Origin: Bacteroidota bacterium
GTDB taxonomy: Bacteria > Bacteroidota > Bacteroidia > UKL13-3
Length of the DNA stretch: 58,109 nt
Direction: 5' to 3'
Assembly (NCBI GenBank): GCA_027484685.1
Contig: JAIXSO010000042.1
Span: 1-58,109 of the forward strand
Below, piece by piece: positions 35,820-45,406 of the stretch. Every line of letters begins with the position of its first letter. Position 1 is the first letter of the stretch. Under the pieces are notes generated by a model. That model saw only the letters and a program-made list of their open reading frames with translations, had not been told where the DNA came from and ran no database searches. The position numbers and the translations under genes are program-made.

Positions 35820-36377
35820 ATGAAAAAAATATTTTTAACCTTAGCAGCACTTTCAACATTAGCATTAACTAACTTAAGTGCCCAAGTATTATACAAAGCT
35901 AGCAATGCCGAAGTGGCTTTTTTCTCGAAAACACCTTTGGAAAACATTGACGGAAAAACGAACACTGCTACTACTTTATTAAATGTAGAAACCCGAGAAG
36001 TAGCTTTTGTTATTCAAAACATTTCGTTCAATTTTCCCAATAAGTTAATGCAAGAACACTTTAACGAAAAATACATGGAAAGCGAAAAATTTCCTTTGAG
36101 TATTTTTAAAGGAACCATTCAAGAAAAAATTGATTTAAAAGTAGCTGGAACTTATAAAGTAACAGTTAAAGGTAAGTTAAACATACATGGCGTAGAACAA
36201 GAAAGAACCATTACCGGAACTATAACTGTAGCCGATGGAAAAATTACTGTGAATAGCACTTTTAAAGTTAAAAATGCTGACCATAAAATAGAAATACCAT
36301 CGTTGGTAGCTACCAAAATAGCCGAAGAATTAGATGTAACAGTAAATGCAGTTTTAGTACCTAAGGCAGCTAAATAA
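35820..36377 (+). CDS. YceI-family periplasmic protein
   Basis: 185 residues. Signal peptide IFLTLAALSTLALTNLSAQ. The YceI lipocalin-like fold is seen in VAFFSKTPLENIDGKTNTAT, FNEKYMESEKFPLSIFKGTI and VTVKGKLNIHGVEQERTITG. Such proteins bind polyprenyl or quinone-type molecules in the periplasm. It is the last gene of the run and is followed by a terminator. Confidence 0.9.
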   Translation: MKKIFLTLAALSTLALTNLSAQVLYKASNAEVAFFSKTPLENIDGKTNTATTLLNVETREVAFVIQNISFNFPNKLMQEHFNEKYMESEKFPLSIFKGTIQEKIDLKVAGTYKVTVKGKLNIHGVEQERTITGTITVADGKITVNSTFKVKNADHKIEIPSLVATKIAEELDVTVNAVLVPKAAK

Positions 36378-36399
36378 TTTACCAATAAAACATTAGAAG

Positions 36400-36425
36400 A
36401 GCAGCTCAAAAGGCTGCTTTTTTTA
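36400..36425 (+). terminator. Terminator of the CXXCH / YceI gene run
   Basis: The stem GCAGC (36401-36405) / GCTGC (36413-36417) with a 7-base loop is followed by a T run ending at 36424. It lies 23 bases past the yceI-like stop. Confidence 0.8.
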
Positions 36426-36443
36426 TGTGAGGAAGGATTTTTG

Positions 36444-36529
36444 TCCCGATAAATCGGGAGTTGGATTGTTGAATTGCAGCTTTGTTATATTGTTTAAATT
36501 CAATATTCATGCTTCGACAAGCTCAGCAT
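36444..36529. repeat. Two REP-like hairpins
   Basis: TCCCGATAAATCGGGA (36444-36459) is a self-complementary motif. ATGCTTCGACAAGCTCAGCAT (36509-36529) has ATGCT/AGCAT arms. Both have the look of short interspersed palindromes. The stretch 36426-36555 holds no gene. Confidence 0.55.
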
Positions 36530-36555
36530 TCATAATTAAATATTTTATTTGAAAC

Positions 36556-36918
36556 ATGAACAATACTACTCACCACGATGAAAAAATTGCTACCATGACC
36601 TTTGCTTCGGTTTATCCGCATTATGTATTAAAGGTGGAAAAGAAAGGCAGAACCAAAGCAGAACTGCACCAAGTAATAACATGGTTAACTGGTTTTAACG
36701 AAGAAAAACTTCAAGAACTGATTGCTGAAAAAGTAACCTTTGAAACTTTTTTTAAGCAGGCTAGTTTGAATGCCAATGCCACGCTGATAACTGGAGTAAT
36801 TTGTGGCTACCGAGTAGAAGAAATTACCAATAAACTTACCCAACAGGTTAGGTATTTAGATAAACTGGTAGACGAACTTGCTAAAGGACGTAAAATGGAA
36901 AAGATTTTAAGAGTTTAA
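36556..36918 (+). CDS. DUF2200 family protein
   Basis: 120 residues, the usual length. Family pattern: DEKIATMTFASVYPHYVLKV then EKKGRTKAELHQVITWLTGF, followed by FFKQASLNANATLITGVICG and VRYLDKLVDELAKGRKMEKI. It is soluble and small with no known function. It stands alone downstream of two short repeats. Confidence 0.93.
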   Translation: MNNTTHHDEKIATMTFASVYPHYVLKVEKKGRTKAELHQVITWLTGFNEEKLQELIAEKVTFETFFKQASLNANATLITGVICGYRVEEITNKLTQQVRYLDKLVDELAKGRKMEKILRV

Positions 36919-36980
36919 AGAATTTATTCAAATAAAAATCCACGATTCTCGTTACCACTTTAAAATAACTTATTTTTAAG

Positions 36981-37919
36981 ATGATCATTAGTTGGATTAC
37001 ATTTATTCCTATACAAATAATAATACTCCTTTTTTATTTTATAAAACGTAAACAAGTAAATACAAAGTACGGCTTGTTTCCTAGTAAAGCGCACTTTTTA
37101 ATTGGCAATACAGCCATTCTACTAACATGTATTTTATATAATATAGAGCATCAACTTTTTTGTAATCCAGTAATTTGGACTTCCATCATACTACTCATAT
37201 TTTCTATCTTATTTTTAGCAACGCCTTTTATTAACCCCAAAAGTAAGTTTTGGAGTTTAATTCCATTTATTACTGGACTAGGTATTTTTATAGCAATTTA
37301 CATTATTCTATTTTCAAGATATGAATATTTATTCCTCGTAGTTGTTTGCCTACCTTTTGCTATAATTTTTCATTTAATTATCAAAATGCTCAATAAAAAT
37401 TTAAGCACCACTTTTTTTGATGCTTTTTACTTTTACCCAGCATTTATTTTAAGTCCTTATTTACTGCTTTATCAGTTATGGCAAATACAAAAAACTTACT
37501 TTAATAAAATACAAAAAGTAATTTGTTTTAGCACTCCTATTTTGGTTTTATTCATTGGATTGATTTTCACTTACAGAATAAAAACAATAATTGATAAAAT
37601 TACTATTAGCAGTAATAAAACTACTGAATTAAAGGCCATCATTAATAACCCAATCGATTATTATTTAACCGAATTAATATTAGGTGCACACTGGAAATAC
37701 CATACTGAACTTTGCCTTTACGATGGTTACCGCCCTCCTTTTCACGATCCTATTTTAGTAATAGCTAACAAAGTTTTATACCCCTATTCATTATTTTACA
37801 CTTTAAATAATGATAAGGATAATTTACCTAATACCATAGCATTATATAAAACTATTTTCCCCGAAAAGTCTACTGATTTTAAGTGTCGCTGTGCACAAAA
37901 AGATAAACTTTTTGATTAA
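36981..37919 (+). CDS. Multi-spanning membrane protein, function unknown
   Basis: 312 residues with about six to seven hydrophobic helices in the first ~215 residues (WITFIPIQIIILLFYF, HFLIGNTAILLTCILYNI, WTSIILLIFSILFLATPF, FITGLGIFIAIYIILFSRY, FLVVVCLPFAIIFHLIIKML, PAFILSPYLLLYQLWQI, FSTPILVLFIGLIFTY). The C-terminal tail has AHWKYHTELCLYDGYRPPFH and a KCRCAQKD motif. I do not recognise the family. Confidence 0.6.
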   Translation: MIISWITFIPIQIIILLFYFIKRKQVNTKYGLFPSKAHFLIGNTAILLTCILYNIEHQLFCNPVIWTSIILLIFSILFLATPFINPKSKFWSLIPFITGLGIFIAIYIILFSRYEYLFLVVVCLPFAIIFHLIIKMLNKNLSTTFFDAFYFYPAFILSPYLLLYQLWQIQKTYFNKIQKVICFSTPILVLFIGLIFTYRIKTIIDKITISSNKTTELKAIINNPIDYYLTELILGAHWKYHTELCLYDGYRPPFHDPILVIANKVLYPYSLFYTLNNDKDNLPNTIALYKTIFPEKSTDFKCRCAQKDKLFD

Positions 37920-37981
37920 TTATTGAACATATTTGGATTCTAAATTACCTATTCAACTTAGCTATCATAATTGAATTATAA

Positions 37982-38662
37982 ATGACACCAAAAACCATCC
38001 TAAAGAAAACAATTGTATCTATAACATTAACCATTTTGCTAATTGTAACTTATGTATTTGCAGCTTATTTAATAGCTTACATACCTGTAAATACAGAGTT
38101 TAAAGAATGTAATACCGATGGTGTAGAAATTTATATTTCTACCAATGGCGTGCATACCGATTTGGTTTTACCTATGCAAAACGACCTAAAAAATTGGAGC
38201 GCTTTTGTAAATCCAGCCGATACCAAACTAAAAAACACCAACTACCAATATGTTTCGTTTGGTTGGGGCGATAAAGGTTTTTACATTGAAACACCAAGTT
38301 GGGACGACCTTAAATTTAAAACGGCATTTAATGCTTTATTTTTTTTAAGCAGCACTGCCATGCATGTAAGTTTTTACCAAAGCATGAATGAAGATGCACA
38401 TTGCAAAAAAATTTGCATTTCGAAGGAAAATTATACCAAACTTATTGATTTTATAGACAACAGTTTTGAAAAACAAAACAATGCTCCCCTATTAATTAAA
38501 GGCGCTAGTTATGGCTATAACGATTTGTTTTACGATGCCAAAGGCACTTATAGCCTATTTTATACTTGTAATACTTGGGCTAACCAAGCCTTAAAATCTG
38601 CCCAAATTAAAGCTTGTATTTGGACATTATTTGACAAAGGCATTTTTGAAAAGTATAACTAA
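37982..38662 (+). CDS. TIGR02117/DUF2459 family protein
   Basis: 226 residues. One N-terminal membrane helix (VSITLTILLIVTYVFAAYLI) anchors an extracytoplasmic domain with the family blocks IYISTNGVHTDLVLP, VSFGWGDKGFYIETP and LYSLFYTCNTWANQAL. The conserved His, Trp-Gly-Asp and Cys-Asn-Thr-Trp residues suggest a Cys-His type hydrolase fold. No activity is established, so this is inference from residue conservation. Confidence 0.85.
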   Translation: MTPKTILKKTIVSITLTILLIVTYVFAAYLIAYIPVNTEFKECNTDGVEIYISTNGVHTDLVLPMQNDLKNWSAFVNPADTKLKNTNYQYVSFGWGDKGFYIETPSWDDLKFKTAFNALFFLSSTAMHVSFYQSMNEDAHCKKICISKENYTKLIDFIDNSFEKQNNAPLLIKGASYGYNDLFYDAKGTYSLFYTCNTWANQALKSAQIKACIWTLFDKGIFEKYN

Positions 38663-38709
38663 TTTTTTCAATAGCCTATTTTAAAAACCAATATAAAGCT
38701 TACCAGCTT

Positions 38710-39429
38710 ATGCCAACTTTATTAAACCACAAAGCCCGACTTGACGAAAATGGTTTTTCTATTATTGAAAACATATATTCTGACAAGGAAATAGCGGCCA
38801 TCATAGAAGCCATAGAGGAAACTGATACAACTAAACCTACTTTTAGAAAAACAGCTGATTTATTTGCTATTAGGCAATTTTTAAAAGAGGTTCCACTTGC
38901 GCAAGAATTGGTGCTTAATCGCAATTTCAAATCACTAATTTACAGCATGTTTGGTAGCAACTATTTTGTGGTAAAATCTATTTATTTTGATAAGCCCGAG
39001 GTTTCTAATTGGTTTGTGGCGTACCACCAAGATTTAACCATATCGGTAAAGGAAAAAGAAAACATAGCCGGCTTTGGACCATGGACCACCAAACAAGGGC
39101 AATTTGCAGTGCAACCACCACTTAATATATTACAAAATATTTATACCATTAGAATTCATTTAGATGATGCCAACGAACAAAATGGTGCTTTAAAAATTAT
39201 TCCAAAATCGCACTTAAAAGGAATTTATAGGCCCGAAACCATAAATTGGAACATAGAACAAGAAACCATTTGTAATGTAACCAAAGGAGGCATTATGTTT
39301 ATGAAACCTTTGCTGCTGCATGGTTCAAACAAGGCTACCAACCACCAAAAAAGAAGAGTGATACATATTGAAATTTCGAATTTGGAGTTACCAAACCCGC
39401 TACAGTGGGCCGAAAAATTGGTGCTATAA
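38710..39429 (+). CDS. Phytanoyl-CoA dioxygenase family Fe(II)/2-oxoglutarate enzyme
   Basis: 239 residues. The iron triad is visible as H106-x-D108 in AYHQDLTISV and a distal His in KPLLLHGSNKA. The 2-oxoglutarate-type Arg lies in HQKRRVIHIEI. The N-terminal region (FSIIENIYSDKEIAAIIEAI) is typical. It hydroxylates a small unidentified substrate. It is encoded 47 bases after the DUF2459 gene on the same strand. Confidence 0.88.
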   Translation: MPTLLNHKARLDENGFSIIENIYSDKEIAAIIEAIEETDTTKPTFRKTADLFAIRQFLKEVPLAQELVLNRNFKSLIYSMFGSNYFVVKSIYFDKPEVSNWFVAYHQDLTISVKEKENIAGFGPWTTKQGQFAVQPPLNILQNIYTIRIHLDDANEQNGALKIIPKSHLKGIYRPETINWNIEQETICNVTKGGIMFMKPLLLHGSNKATNHQKRRVIHIEISNLELPNPLQWAEKLVL

Positions 39430-39508
39430 AACTATTAATGCCTTGTTAAATTTAGCTTGTTTTTGTGCGATTAATAAATAGGTTTGTAGTAAAGGAAAAC
39501 GCTAACTT

Positions 39509-41008
39509 ATGACACAAAGCCAATTACTTTTAGATGGATTGGTGAAGGGTTTGAAGAAACTTGTGGTATCTATAAAAGTTGGCAGTAAACTTAAAATACA
39601 AAATATGGATTTACAAAAAAGACTTGACGCATTCATTGCTGACACCTTTGATAAACAAATTGAGTTCAGAGAAGAACAGCTTTTTACATTGCTTAGAGAA
39701 AGTGATACTATCGAGTTTAAAAAATCACTTTTGAAAACACAAGATGGTATTAGTAAAGATTATTTAAAAACAATTTGTGGCTTTGCCAATAATAATGGTG
39801 GTGTTATAGTTTTTGGAATTGAGCCAAATACACATCAATTTGTTGGAATCAAACCGGAGAATAAAGACTTAGATAACCGTTTTATTACAACAACAGTTAA
39901 TAATGGATTTGACGGAAATGTAAAGGCATTCTTGAAGACAAAAAACTATTCTAATATCATTATTGGTTTTTTGCTTATTGAAAGAGCAAAAGAGCGTCCA
40001 GTGATTCTAAAACATTATATAGATAATGAAGCAATCGAAGGTGATATAATTTATAGATATCCAGGACAAACAAAAAGAATCCATAGTTCGGATTTAAGAA
40101 AAATTATAAATGAAGAAATAAAAGCTCATTCTGATAGATTCTTTGAGCGGATAAATCAAATAGCTACAATTGGAGTTGAAAATACGGCTATTTTGAATAC
40201 TTTGAATGGCGTACTAAGTACTGAGCAGTCAAATGTAAAACTAATTTTATCACCAGAATTACTGAATGATTTAAATCTAATACCCGAGGCCAATATAGTT
40301 GAAAGAGATGGAGCACCTGCTTATGTTATAAGAGGAACAATACATCCCGAAAATACCACATTTATTGAAAAACAAATTCCAACAACTATAACACCCCAAG
40401 ATTTATACAAAAGTTTTATCCAAGAAGATTGCATTGCACCTTCCGAATATTTAAAAAATATACTCTATCAACAAACCCATTATTATCCTGTGTATTTTTT
40501 TATTCAAGGAAGTGGCAAATCCATATCAGATACAATTTTAGAACTTGAATCTGTGACCAATCAGGACATAAAAAAACAAACGAAAAAACTATTAATTGAA
40601 CGGTTAACTAAAAATAAAATTGAACCCCCAATTGCTACGCGACTCAAAGAAATTGACTATGAAGAATTTGATATTAAATCTATTAAAATAGAAATTCCTA
40701 AAATCAAACTATCTAATCACATTAAAGGAAAAAGAGAGAAATCCATTGCAAGAGAGGTAATATTTCGATTTATTTCGAATCTGAGTCAAATTCCAAAGAG
40801 TACAATTAAACAATATGTAACAGAAACAATTGAAGCACTTTCGCATTTGGAAGAACAATTTATTAAGGATAATAAAACACACGTACTTAAAATCGTTAAT
40901 AATATTTTACAGATTATTGGCGTTCAAGAAAGCACTACAAATGGAAATGCTAAAACCGAATTTAAAAAAATGATTTGTAGAATAGATTTTATATTACATA
41001 ACACATAA
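39509..41008 (+). CDS. Schlafen AlbA_2-domain protein
   Basis: 499 residues. The AlbA_2 region at ~60-215 shows the hallmark LRESDTIEFKKSLLKTQ, then LKTICGFANNNGGVIVFGIE and IIYRYPGQTKRI. This domain binds or cleaves nucleic acid or binds ATP in different families. The C-terminal half (LSPELLNDLNLIPEANIVER and later) is unassigned. A start at the internal ATG 39605 (MDLQKRLDAF) is also possible. It lies 174 bases before an abortive-infection-type reverse transcriptase gene, which suggests a phage-defence locus. Confidence 0.75.
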   Translation: MTQSQLLLDGLVKGLKKLVVSIKVGSKLKIQNMDLQKRLDAFIADTFDKQIEFREEQLFTLLRESDTIEFKKSLLKTQDGISKDYLKTICGFANNNGGVIVFGIEPNTHQFVGIKPENKDLDNRFITTTVNNGFDGNVKAFLKTKNYSNIIIGFLLIERAKERPVILKHYIDNEAIEGDIIYRYPGQTKRIHSSDLRKIINEEIKAHSDRFFERINQIATIGVENTAILNTLNGVLSTEQSNVKLILSPELLNDLNLIPEANIVERDGAPAYVIRGTIHPENTTFIEKQIPTTITPQDLYKSFIQEDCIAPSEYLKNILYQQTHYYPVYFFIQGSGKSISDTILELESVTNQDIKKQTKKLLIERLTKNKIEPPIATRLKEIDYEEFDIKSIKIEIPKIKLSNHIKGKREKSIAREVIFRFISNLSQIPKSTIKQYVTETIEALSHLEEQFIKDNKTHVLKIVNNILQIIGVQESTTNGNAKTEFKKMICRIDFILHNT

Positions 41009-41182
41009 AACTATAGTTTCATTAGACTTCTGAGATGGGCTACTGTAAAAATTTCTTATAGTTAACTAATCTTTATTTAAAATCATTCAATAAGAGGATT
41101 CCTTTACTAAAATAAAATTATTTCCAGAAACTCACAATAACAGTTCAATATAATTATCAAGACCATTAAAATATATTCTAAA

Positions 41183-43114
41183 ATGAAAAAAGGAGCAACA
41201 AAAAATTTTAACCTTGGACATTTCCTAAAGCAACATCACATTGATAAGGCTTTGCTTCTTCTTGAAAAACAATTGAAGGAAAAGAGTTTCACTTTCAAGA
41301 CTATTGACTTCGAAATTTACAGAAAAGAAAAATCATTTGAAAAGTTTGATAGCAAAAAATTCTATCAGGACTACATTGAAAAAGATTTACTTTATAACTA
41401 TCGTTCCCTTTTCTACAACTATGAATACAATATTCCAAAAGGGGCTTACGGTATAAGAAAATTCAACTTCACTTCATTCAATTCCCTTGTATTATATTAT
41501 TCATTAGGGTTCTACTTTTTTGAAGTATTAAATGATACTTTAACTAGACTTGAACCAGTAAAAAGGGAGTTAAAAAACATTAAGACCTTTTACGGAGGAG
41601 AAATAAAATACGACAACCCTGTTAACAGTGAGATTTATTACCAAAACGACTATTCATCATTTAATAGAGGCATAAAACAGAATGTAAAAAATGGGTTAGC
41701 TAAAGGAAAAAAAGTTTGCGCAATTAAATTAGACATTCAAGATTATTATGGTAGCATAAAGACCAATCTACTTTTAAATGTTATTGATAAATATAGCTTA
41801 CCCTCAACAAAAAAGAAACTTCACTTTGACAACACAACAAAGGAGGCTATAGCAAGTCTTCTACTTCTTTACAACAAAAAAGAATATGGATTACCACTTT
41901 CAGCCCAAAATATTTTTTCCAATTTTATCAGCTATATATTTCTATTTGAGCTTGACAATTTCATTCAACGACTTCCAATTTATGAAGAAGAGGGTTTTTC
42001 ATACTTTCGATATGTTGACGACTTCTACTTAGTGTTCAGTAGAGATAAAACAGTAAAAAATGATTCCATAGGGAAAGAAATATTTGAAATATCAACTTCC
42101 ATTTCCGATTTTCTTTCCAATTCGTTAAGTCTTAAAATCAATCATCTCAAATCGCAGAAGTGGATTATTGAAAATGATGATGACTTTAAAGAATTTCTAA
42201 TTAAAGAAAAGTTTATAAGTTTTGCCGACCCTCTAAAAAGTAAAAACCCAGGTACAAAAAAACCAGCAGACAGATTAAACGAGGTTTGCCAAATAATTGA
42301 AAATTTAAAAACAGACTTTACATCAAAAGGGAAAACAGAAATAGACAACCATCAAGATATTGCATTAAAAGAGGTTTTTATAGGCTCAATAAAAGACTTT
42401 GTAAAATCACCAAAGGCAAAGAAAAGCCTTGATAAGGCTTTTAAAAAATGGAATCCAATTCTTACTCTTAACAGTGTAAAAGCTTTAATGTTTTTAGTTG
42501 GTAACTCAAAAACAGGTTTCGATATCATAAAAAAATATTTGCAAAATGATATTGAAAGTAAAATGGACAAAACACAAAACATCTACTTGCTTGAAAAATT
42601 TATAAATCTTGAACATTACGACAAATCGCTTGACAGGACAGTATTAGACATCAGAAAAATAAATGCTTTATACTTCTCTCTTGTTCAAAGAATGATAAAA
42701 GGAAAAAAAGATATTGCAAAAAAGTATTTACCGATTGACGACATTATTTTAATTGAAAACGATTCTTTAACACAGCAAATCAAGATGATGATTCTCGCGG
42801 AAGAAGAAGGTAAATTCAATGTTGCCTTTAATCATCTTCTCAACTCCTTTCATCTATATTGCTATATCAAAGACACAACTAAAAAAGCAACAGCACTAAA
42901 GCATTATGATCAAAATGAAATAGTTGTTTTTTTGACAAAACAAAAGGCATCAATTGAGGAAATTAATTTTGTAATGTCTTTCTTTGATAGAAGAAACAAA
43001 AACAATATTTCCCACCCTGGAGATAGTCTAATGGAGAATTGGGTTGTAAATAAAGTTGAATATGACAGCTATTACAAACAAATGGTAACACTACTAAAAC
43101 GAAAAATAAAATAA
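41183..43114 (+). CDS. Abortive-infection-type reverse transcriptase with C-terminal HEPN-like motif (AbiA-like)
   Basis: 643 residues. RT motifs: AIKLDIQDYYGSI (first catalytic Asp), YGLPLSAQNIFSNFISY in place of the usual GLPQG segment, and the YVDD box at 277-280 (FRYVDDFYLVF). The C-terminal ~300 residues are helical and include R604-N-K-N-N-I-S-H611, an RX6H HEPN ribonuclease-like motif. AbiA-family RTs combine an RT with a C-terminal HEPN domain, and unknown-group RTs of this size defend against phage. The exact class cannot be fixed by eye. No maturase or endonuclease domain is present, so it is not a group II intron. Confidence 0.8.
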   Translation: MKKGATKNFNLGHFLKQHHIDKALLLLEKQLKEKSFTFKTIDFEIYRKEKSFEKFDSKKFYQDYIEKDLLYNYRSLFYNYEYNIPKGAYGIRKFNFTSFNSLVLYYSLGFYFFEVLNDTLTRLEPVKRELKNIKTFYGGEIKYDNPVNSEIYYQNDYSSFNRGIKQNVKNGLAKGKKVCAIKLDIQDYYGSIKTNLLLNVIDKYSLPSTKKKLHFDNTTKEAIASLLLLYNKKEYGLPLSAQNIFSNFISYIFLFELDNFIQRLPIYEEEGFSYFRYVDDFYLVFSRDKTVKNDSIGKEIFEISTSISDFLSNSLSLKINHLKSQKWIIENDDDFKEFLIKEKFISFADPLKSKNPGTKKPADRLNEVCQIIENLKTDFTSKGKTEIDNHQDIALKEVFIGSIKDFVKSPKAKKSLDKAFKKWNPILTLNSVKALMFLVGNSKTGFDIIKKYLQNDIESKMDKTQNIYLLEKFINLEHYDKSLDRTVLDIRKINALYFSLVQRMIKGKKDIAKKYLPIDDIILIENDSLTQQIKMMILAEEEGKFNVAFNHLLNSFHLYCYIKDTTKKATALKHYDQNEIVVFLTKQKASIEEINFVMSFFDRRNKNNISHPGDSLMENWVVNKVEYDSYYKQMVTLLKRKIK

Positions 43115-43239
43115 TAATTAAAATCAGGAATATCTTTTTAAAAAGTAATTTTAAAATAATATCATCACTAGTTTCTGCCATCTACTGCTGTTTTGCAAAC
43201 AGAAATTTTTAAATCAGGTTAGCACTAAACTTAAATTAT

Positions 43240-43989
43240 ATGAAAAAAATAATAGACTACATTCCATTAATGTCTGGTTGCCTGATATACTTCGGGTTTT
43301 GTCATTTATATCACTATTATAAAGAGTTTCATATTGACATTTATTCTTTAATATCAAGTACAGATATACTATTAAGTTTTTTTCCGTGAATTGTATTGGT
43401 TACTTCAATTTTCTATGGAGCTGCGTTCGCACAACTATTCGGAACAATCAGAAAACCGATTAATCATTTGGCAGAAGAAAACAACCAAAAACAAGAAAGT
43501 AAAACTATTAATAAAAGGATTGAGTGGTGGCGAAGAAATATACCTTGGTTCATATTTATTTATTATATCCCCATCAATATTTTAATATTCTTTATTCAAA
43601 AATTATATAGTTACAAACCGTTTGAACTTTACTATTGGAAATTGATAATAGACTTTGTTTTCTTATTTCTAGTTTATATTGCAATTTTAATACACGAGAA
43701 ACGAAGTTCTATTTTAAATCAACCAATTATCATAGGTATATGTTTAATAATCTTTATTGGAGAAAAGATTGGAACCTACAGAAGTTATGATGCACAACTA
43801 ATAAAAAATGGAATATATGATTTCAAAAATAATCATATCGTATTTAGTTATGAAAACTCAATAGTAAAAACAAACGACACAATACTATATATAGGTTCTA
43901 CTTCTAATTATATCTTTTTGTACAATTTGCAGGACTCCTCAACCAACATATATCCACTATTAGAAACAAAGTTTCTAACTGTAAAATAA
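43240..43989 (+). pseudogene. Membrane protein gene split by an in-frame TGA
   Basis: An ATG at 43240 opens a 49-codon frame (MKKIIDYIPLMSGCLIYFGF to LLSFFP) that ends in TGA at 43387-43389. The same frame continues with IVLVTSIFYGAAFAQLFGT for another ~200 codons to 43989. The joined product would be a ~249-residue membrane protein with an N-terminal helix, further helices (NIPWFIFIYYIPINILIFFI, LIIDFVFLFLVYIAILIHE, QPIIIGICLIIFIGEKIGT) and a C-terminal beta-like tail. A single base change (GGA or CGA to TGA) explains it. Translation could also restart at a TTG (43396). Confidence 0.7.
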
Positions 43990-44178
43990 TCAATCAAAAT
44001 GAATATTTACCATTAAAATTATTGTGTTAAGCTTAAAAGAAATAGACAAAATTTATGCCTTTTTTAGTTTTCTTTACAAGAGAATTGGTTAAATTCAGCC
44101 TATATAATGAAACACTTTCAAATTTAAAATACACCTACACGATCAACAAAAATCTTAATAAAATAAATACATAAAATT

Positions 44179-45285
44179 ATGAAAAAAATTTTAAATATTT
44201 TCTTTTGGGGATTAACTATCAACAGTTTAGCTCAATCAAATATTAAAGAAGTTGGAATACTAGATAAGGATTTTTTTGCTCATGCCCAAGAAAAAACAAA
44301 TTGGTGTTGGGCAGCCTCAATTCAAACAATATTAGGATACCATAACGTTCTTTTATCTCAAACGGAAATTGTTGATAGAACTTTCGGGAAAAACCAAACT
44401 GGAGAATTACCAAATTTTGTTGGAAGTGTTCAAGTAATTTCAGATAATTTAAATAATTGGGAAATTGACTTATTAAAAAGACCGATCAAAATAAATTCTG
44501 TTTTCTACCCATATGCACCGACACCTAATGAATTAATTAATTTTTTAAAAAATAAACAACCAATTTACATAAGTTATAAGTCAAGTTTGAGTACAAATCA
44601 TGCAATCGTTATAACAAGCTGTAGATATATTGAAACGAATGGAAGTTATAATATTATTGATTTCACAGCAAGAGATCCATGGCCTTCCGTAGAAAACGTA
44701 AATTCTGACGGAATAGTAAAATATAACTATTTAAATTTTTCAAATAAATTTAATTATTTTTGGATTATTTCAACAAGATTAAAAGGACATATTTCAATTC
44801 CAATTGAACCAATAAATAATTGTAGCTCGCCTTTTTGTGAGACATTGAAAACAATTTTAAAAGATTATGGAAATAATTTTAACAATTTAAAAAGTCAGAA
44901 AATAACAACAAAAATATTTAAATCAAAAATAATATTTCCAAATGAAGTTACTTCTCAAATAAGAGATTTTGAGGGTTTAAATTATGACAATGATGGTAAA
45001 GTTTTTCCAAGTTATAAAGTAACTTTTTATAAAGGAACTATTAAAGATAGTTCTATTATTATGTTTGAAAATTTGAAATCCAACTTCAATTTTTTAAACA
45101 TTCTTTTAGAAGAAAACACAAATTCTGATACCGGAATATTTAATTCTAAAAACAAATCAGTACATATGTATATCGGTGATGGAATAATAATCTCATTGAA
45201 TTGGAGATATGATGAAAAACCCTCAAAATACTACGTGAATATGGAAATCCAATCCGAAATCGAAGTTAAACAATTACATAAATGA
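44179..45285 (+). CDS. Secreted papain-like cysteine protease
   Basis: 368 residues. Signal peptide FFWGLTINSLAQ. The catalytic Cys (C43) lies in EKTNWCWAASIQTILGYHN, the block found in C70/C39-like peptidases. The catalytic His is in STNHAIVITSCRY, and DFTARDPWPS supplies a possible Asp. Residues ~200-368 are an extra unassigned region. It is encoded upstream of a cluster of predicted immunity proteins, but its own role (effector or self-processing) is not clear. Confidence 0.75.
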   Translation: MKKILNIFFWGLTINSLAQSNIKEVGILDKDFFAHAQEKTNWCWAASIQTILGYHNVLLSQTEIVDRTFGKNQTGELPNFVGSVQVISDNLNNWEIDLLKRPIKINSVFYPYAPTPNELINFLKNKQPIYISYKSSLSTNHAIVITSCRYIETNGSYNIIDFTARDPWPSVENVNSDGIVKYNYLNFSNKFNYFWIISTRLKGHISIPIEPINNCSSPFCETLKTILKDYGNNFNNLKSQKITTKIFKSKIIFPNEVTSQIRDFEGLNYDNDGKVFPSYKVTFYKGTIKDSSIIMFENLKSNFNFLNILLEENTNSDTGIFNSKNKSVHMYIGDGIIISLNWRYDEKPSKYYVNMEIQSEIEVKQLHK

Positions 45286-45406
45286 TTTAAAGATCTTTTT
45301 TAGCAAGTTATAGACAATTCAATTTATTGTATGATTAAAGCTAAGAAAAAACATTAAAAAAATACTCCTTTTATGCAACAATCTTCAAAAGAACTTTATT
45401 AACCTA

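Noticed and set aside
36152-36409. Minus-strand frame overlapping the YceI gene
   Set aside because: It overlaps a well-supported gene and the terminator, with no supporting features.
41183-43114. Group II intron or retron reverse transcriptase
   Set aside because: No maturase, endonuclease or msr-msd structure is evident, and the length and C-terminal HEPN-like motif fit abortive-infection RTs better.
43387-43389. UGA recoding or selenocysteine in the split membrane gene
   Set aside because: No SECIS-like stem or conserved Sec context is seen, and the genome uses TGA as a normal stop. A nonsense mutation is simpler.
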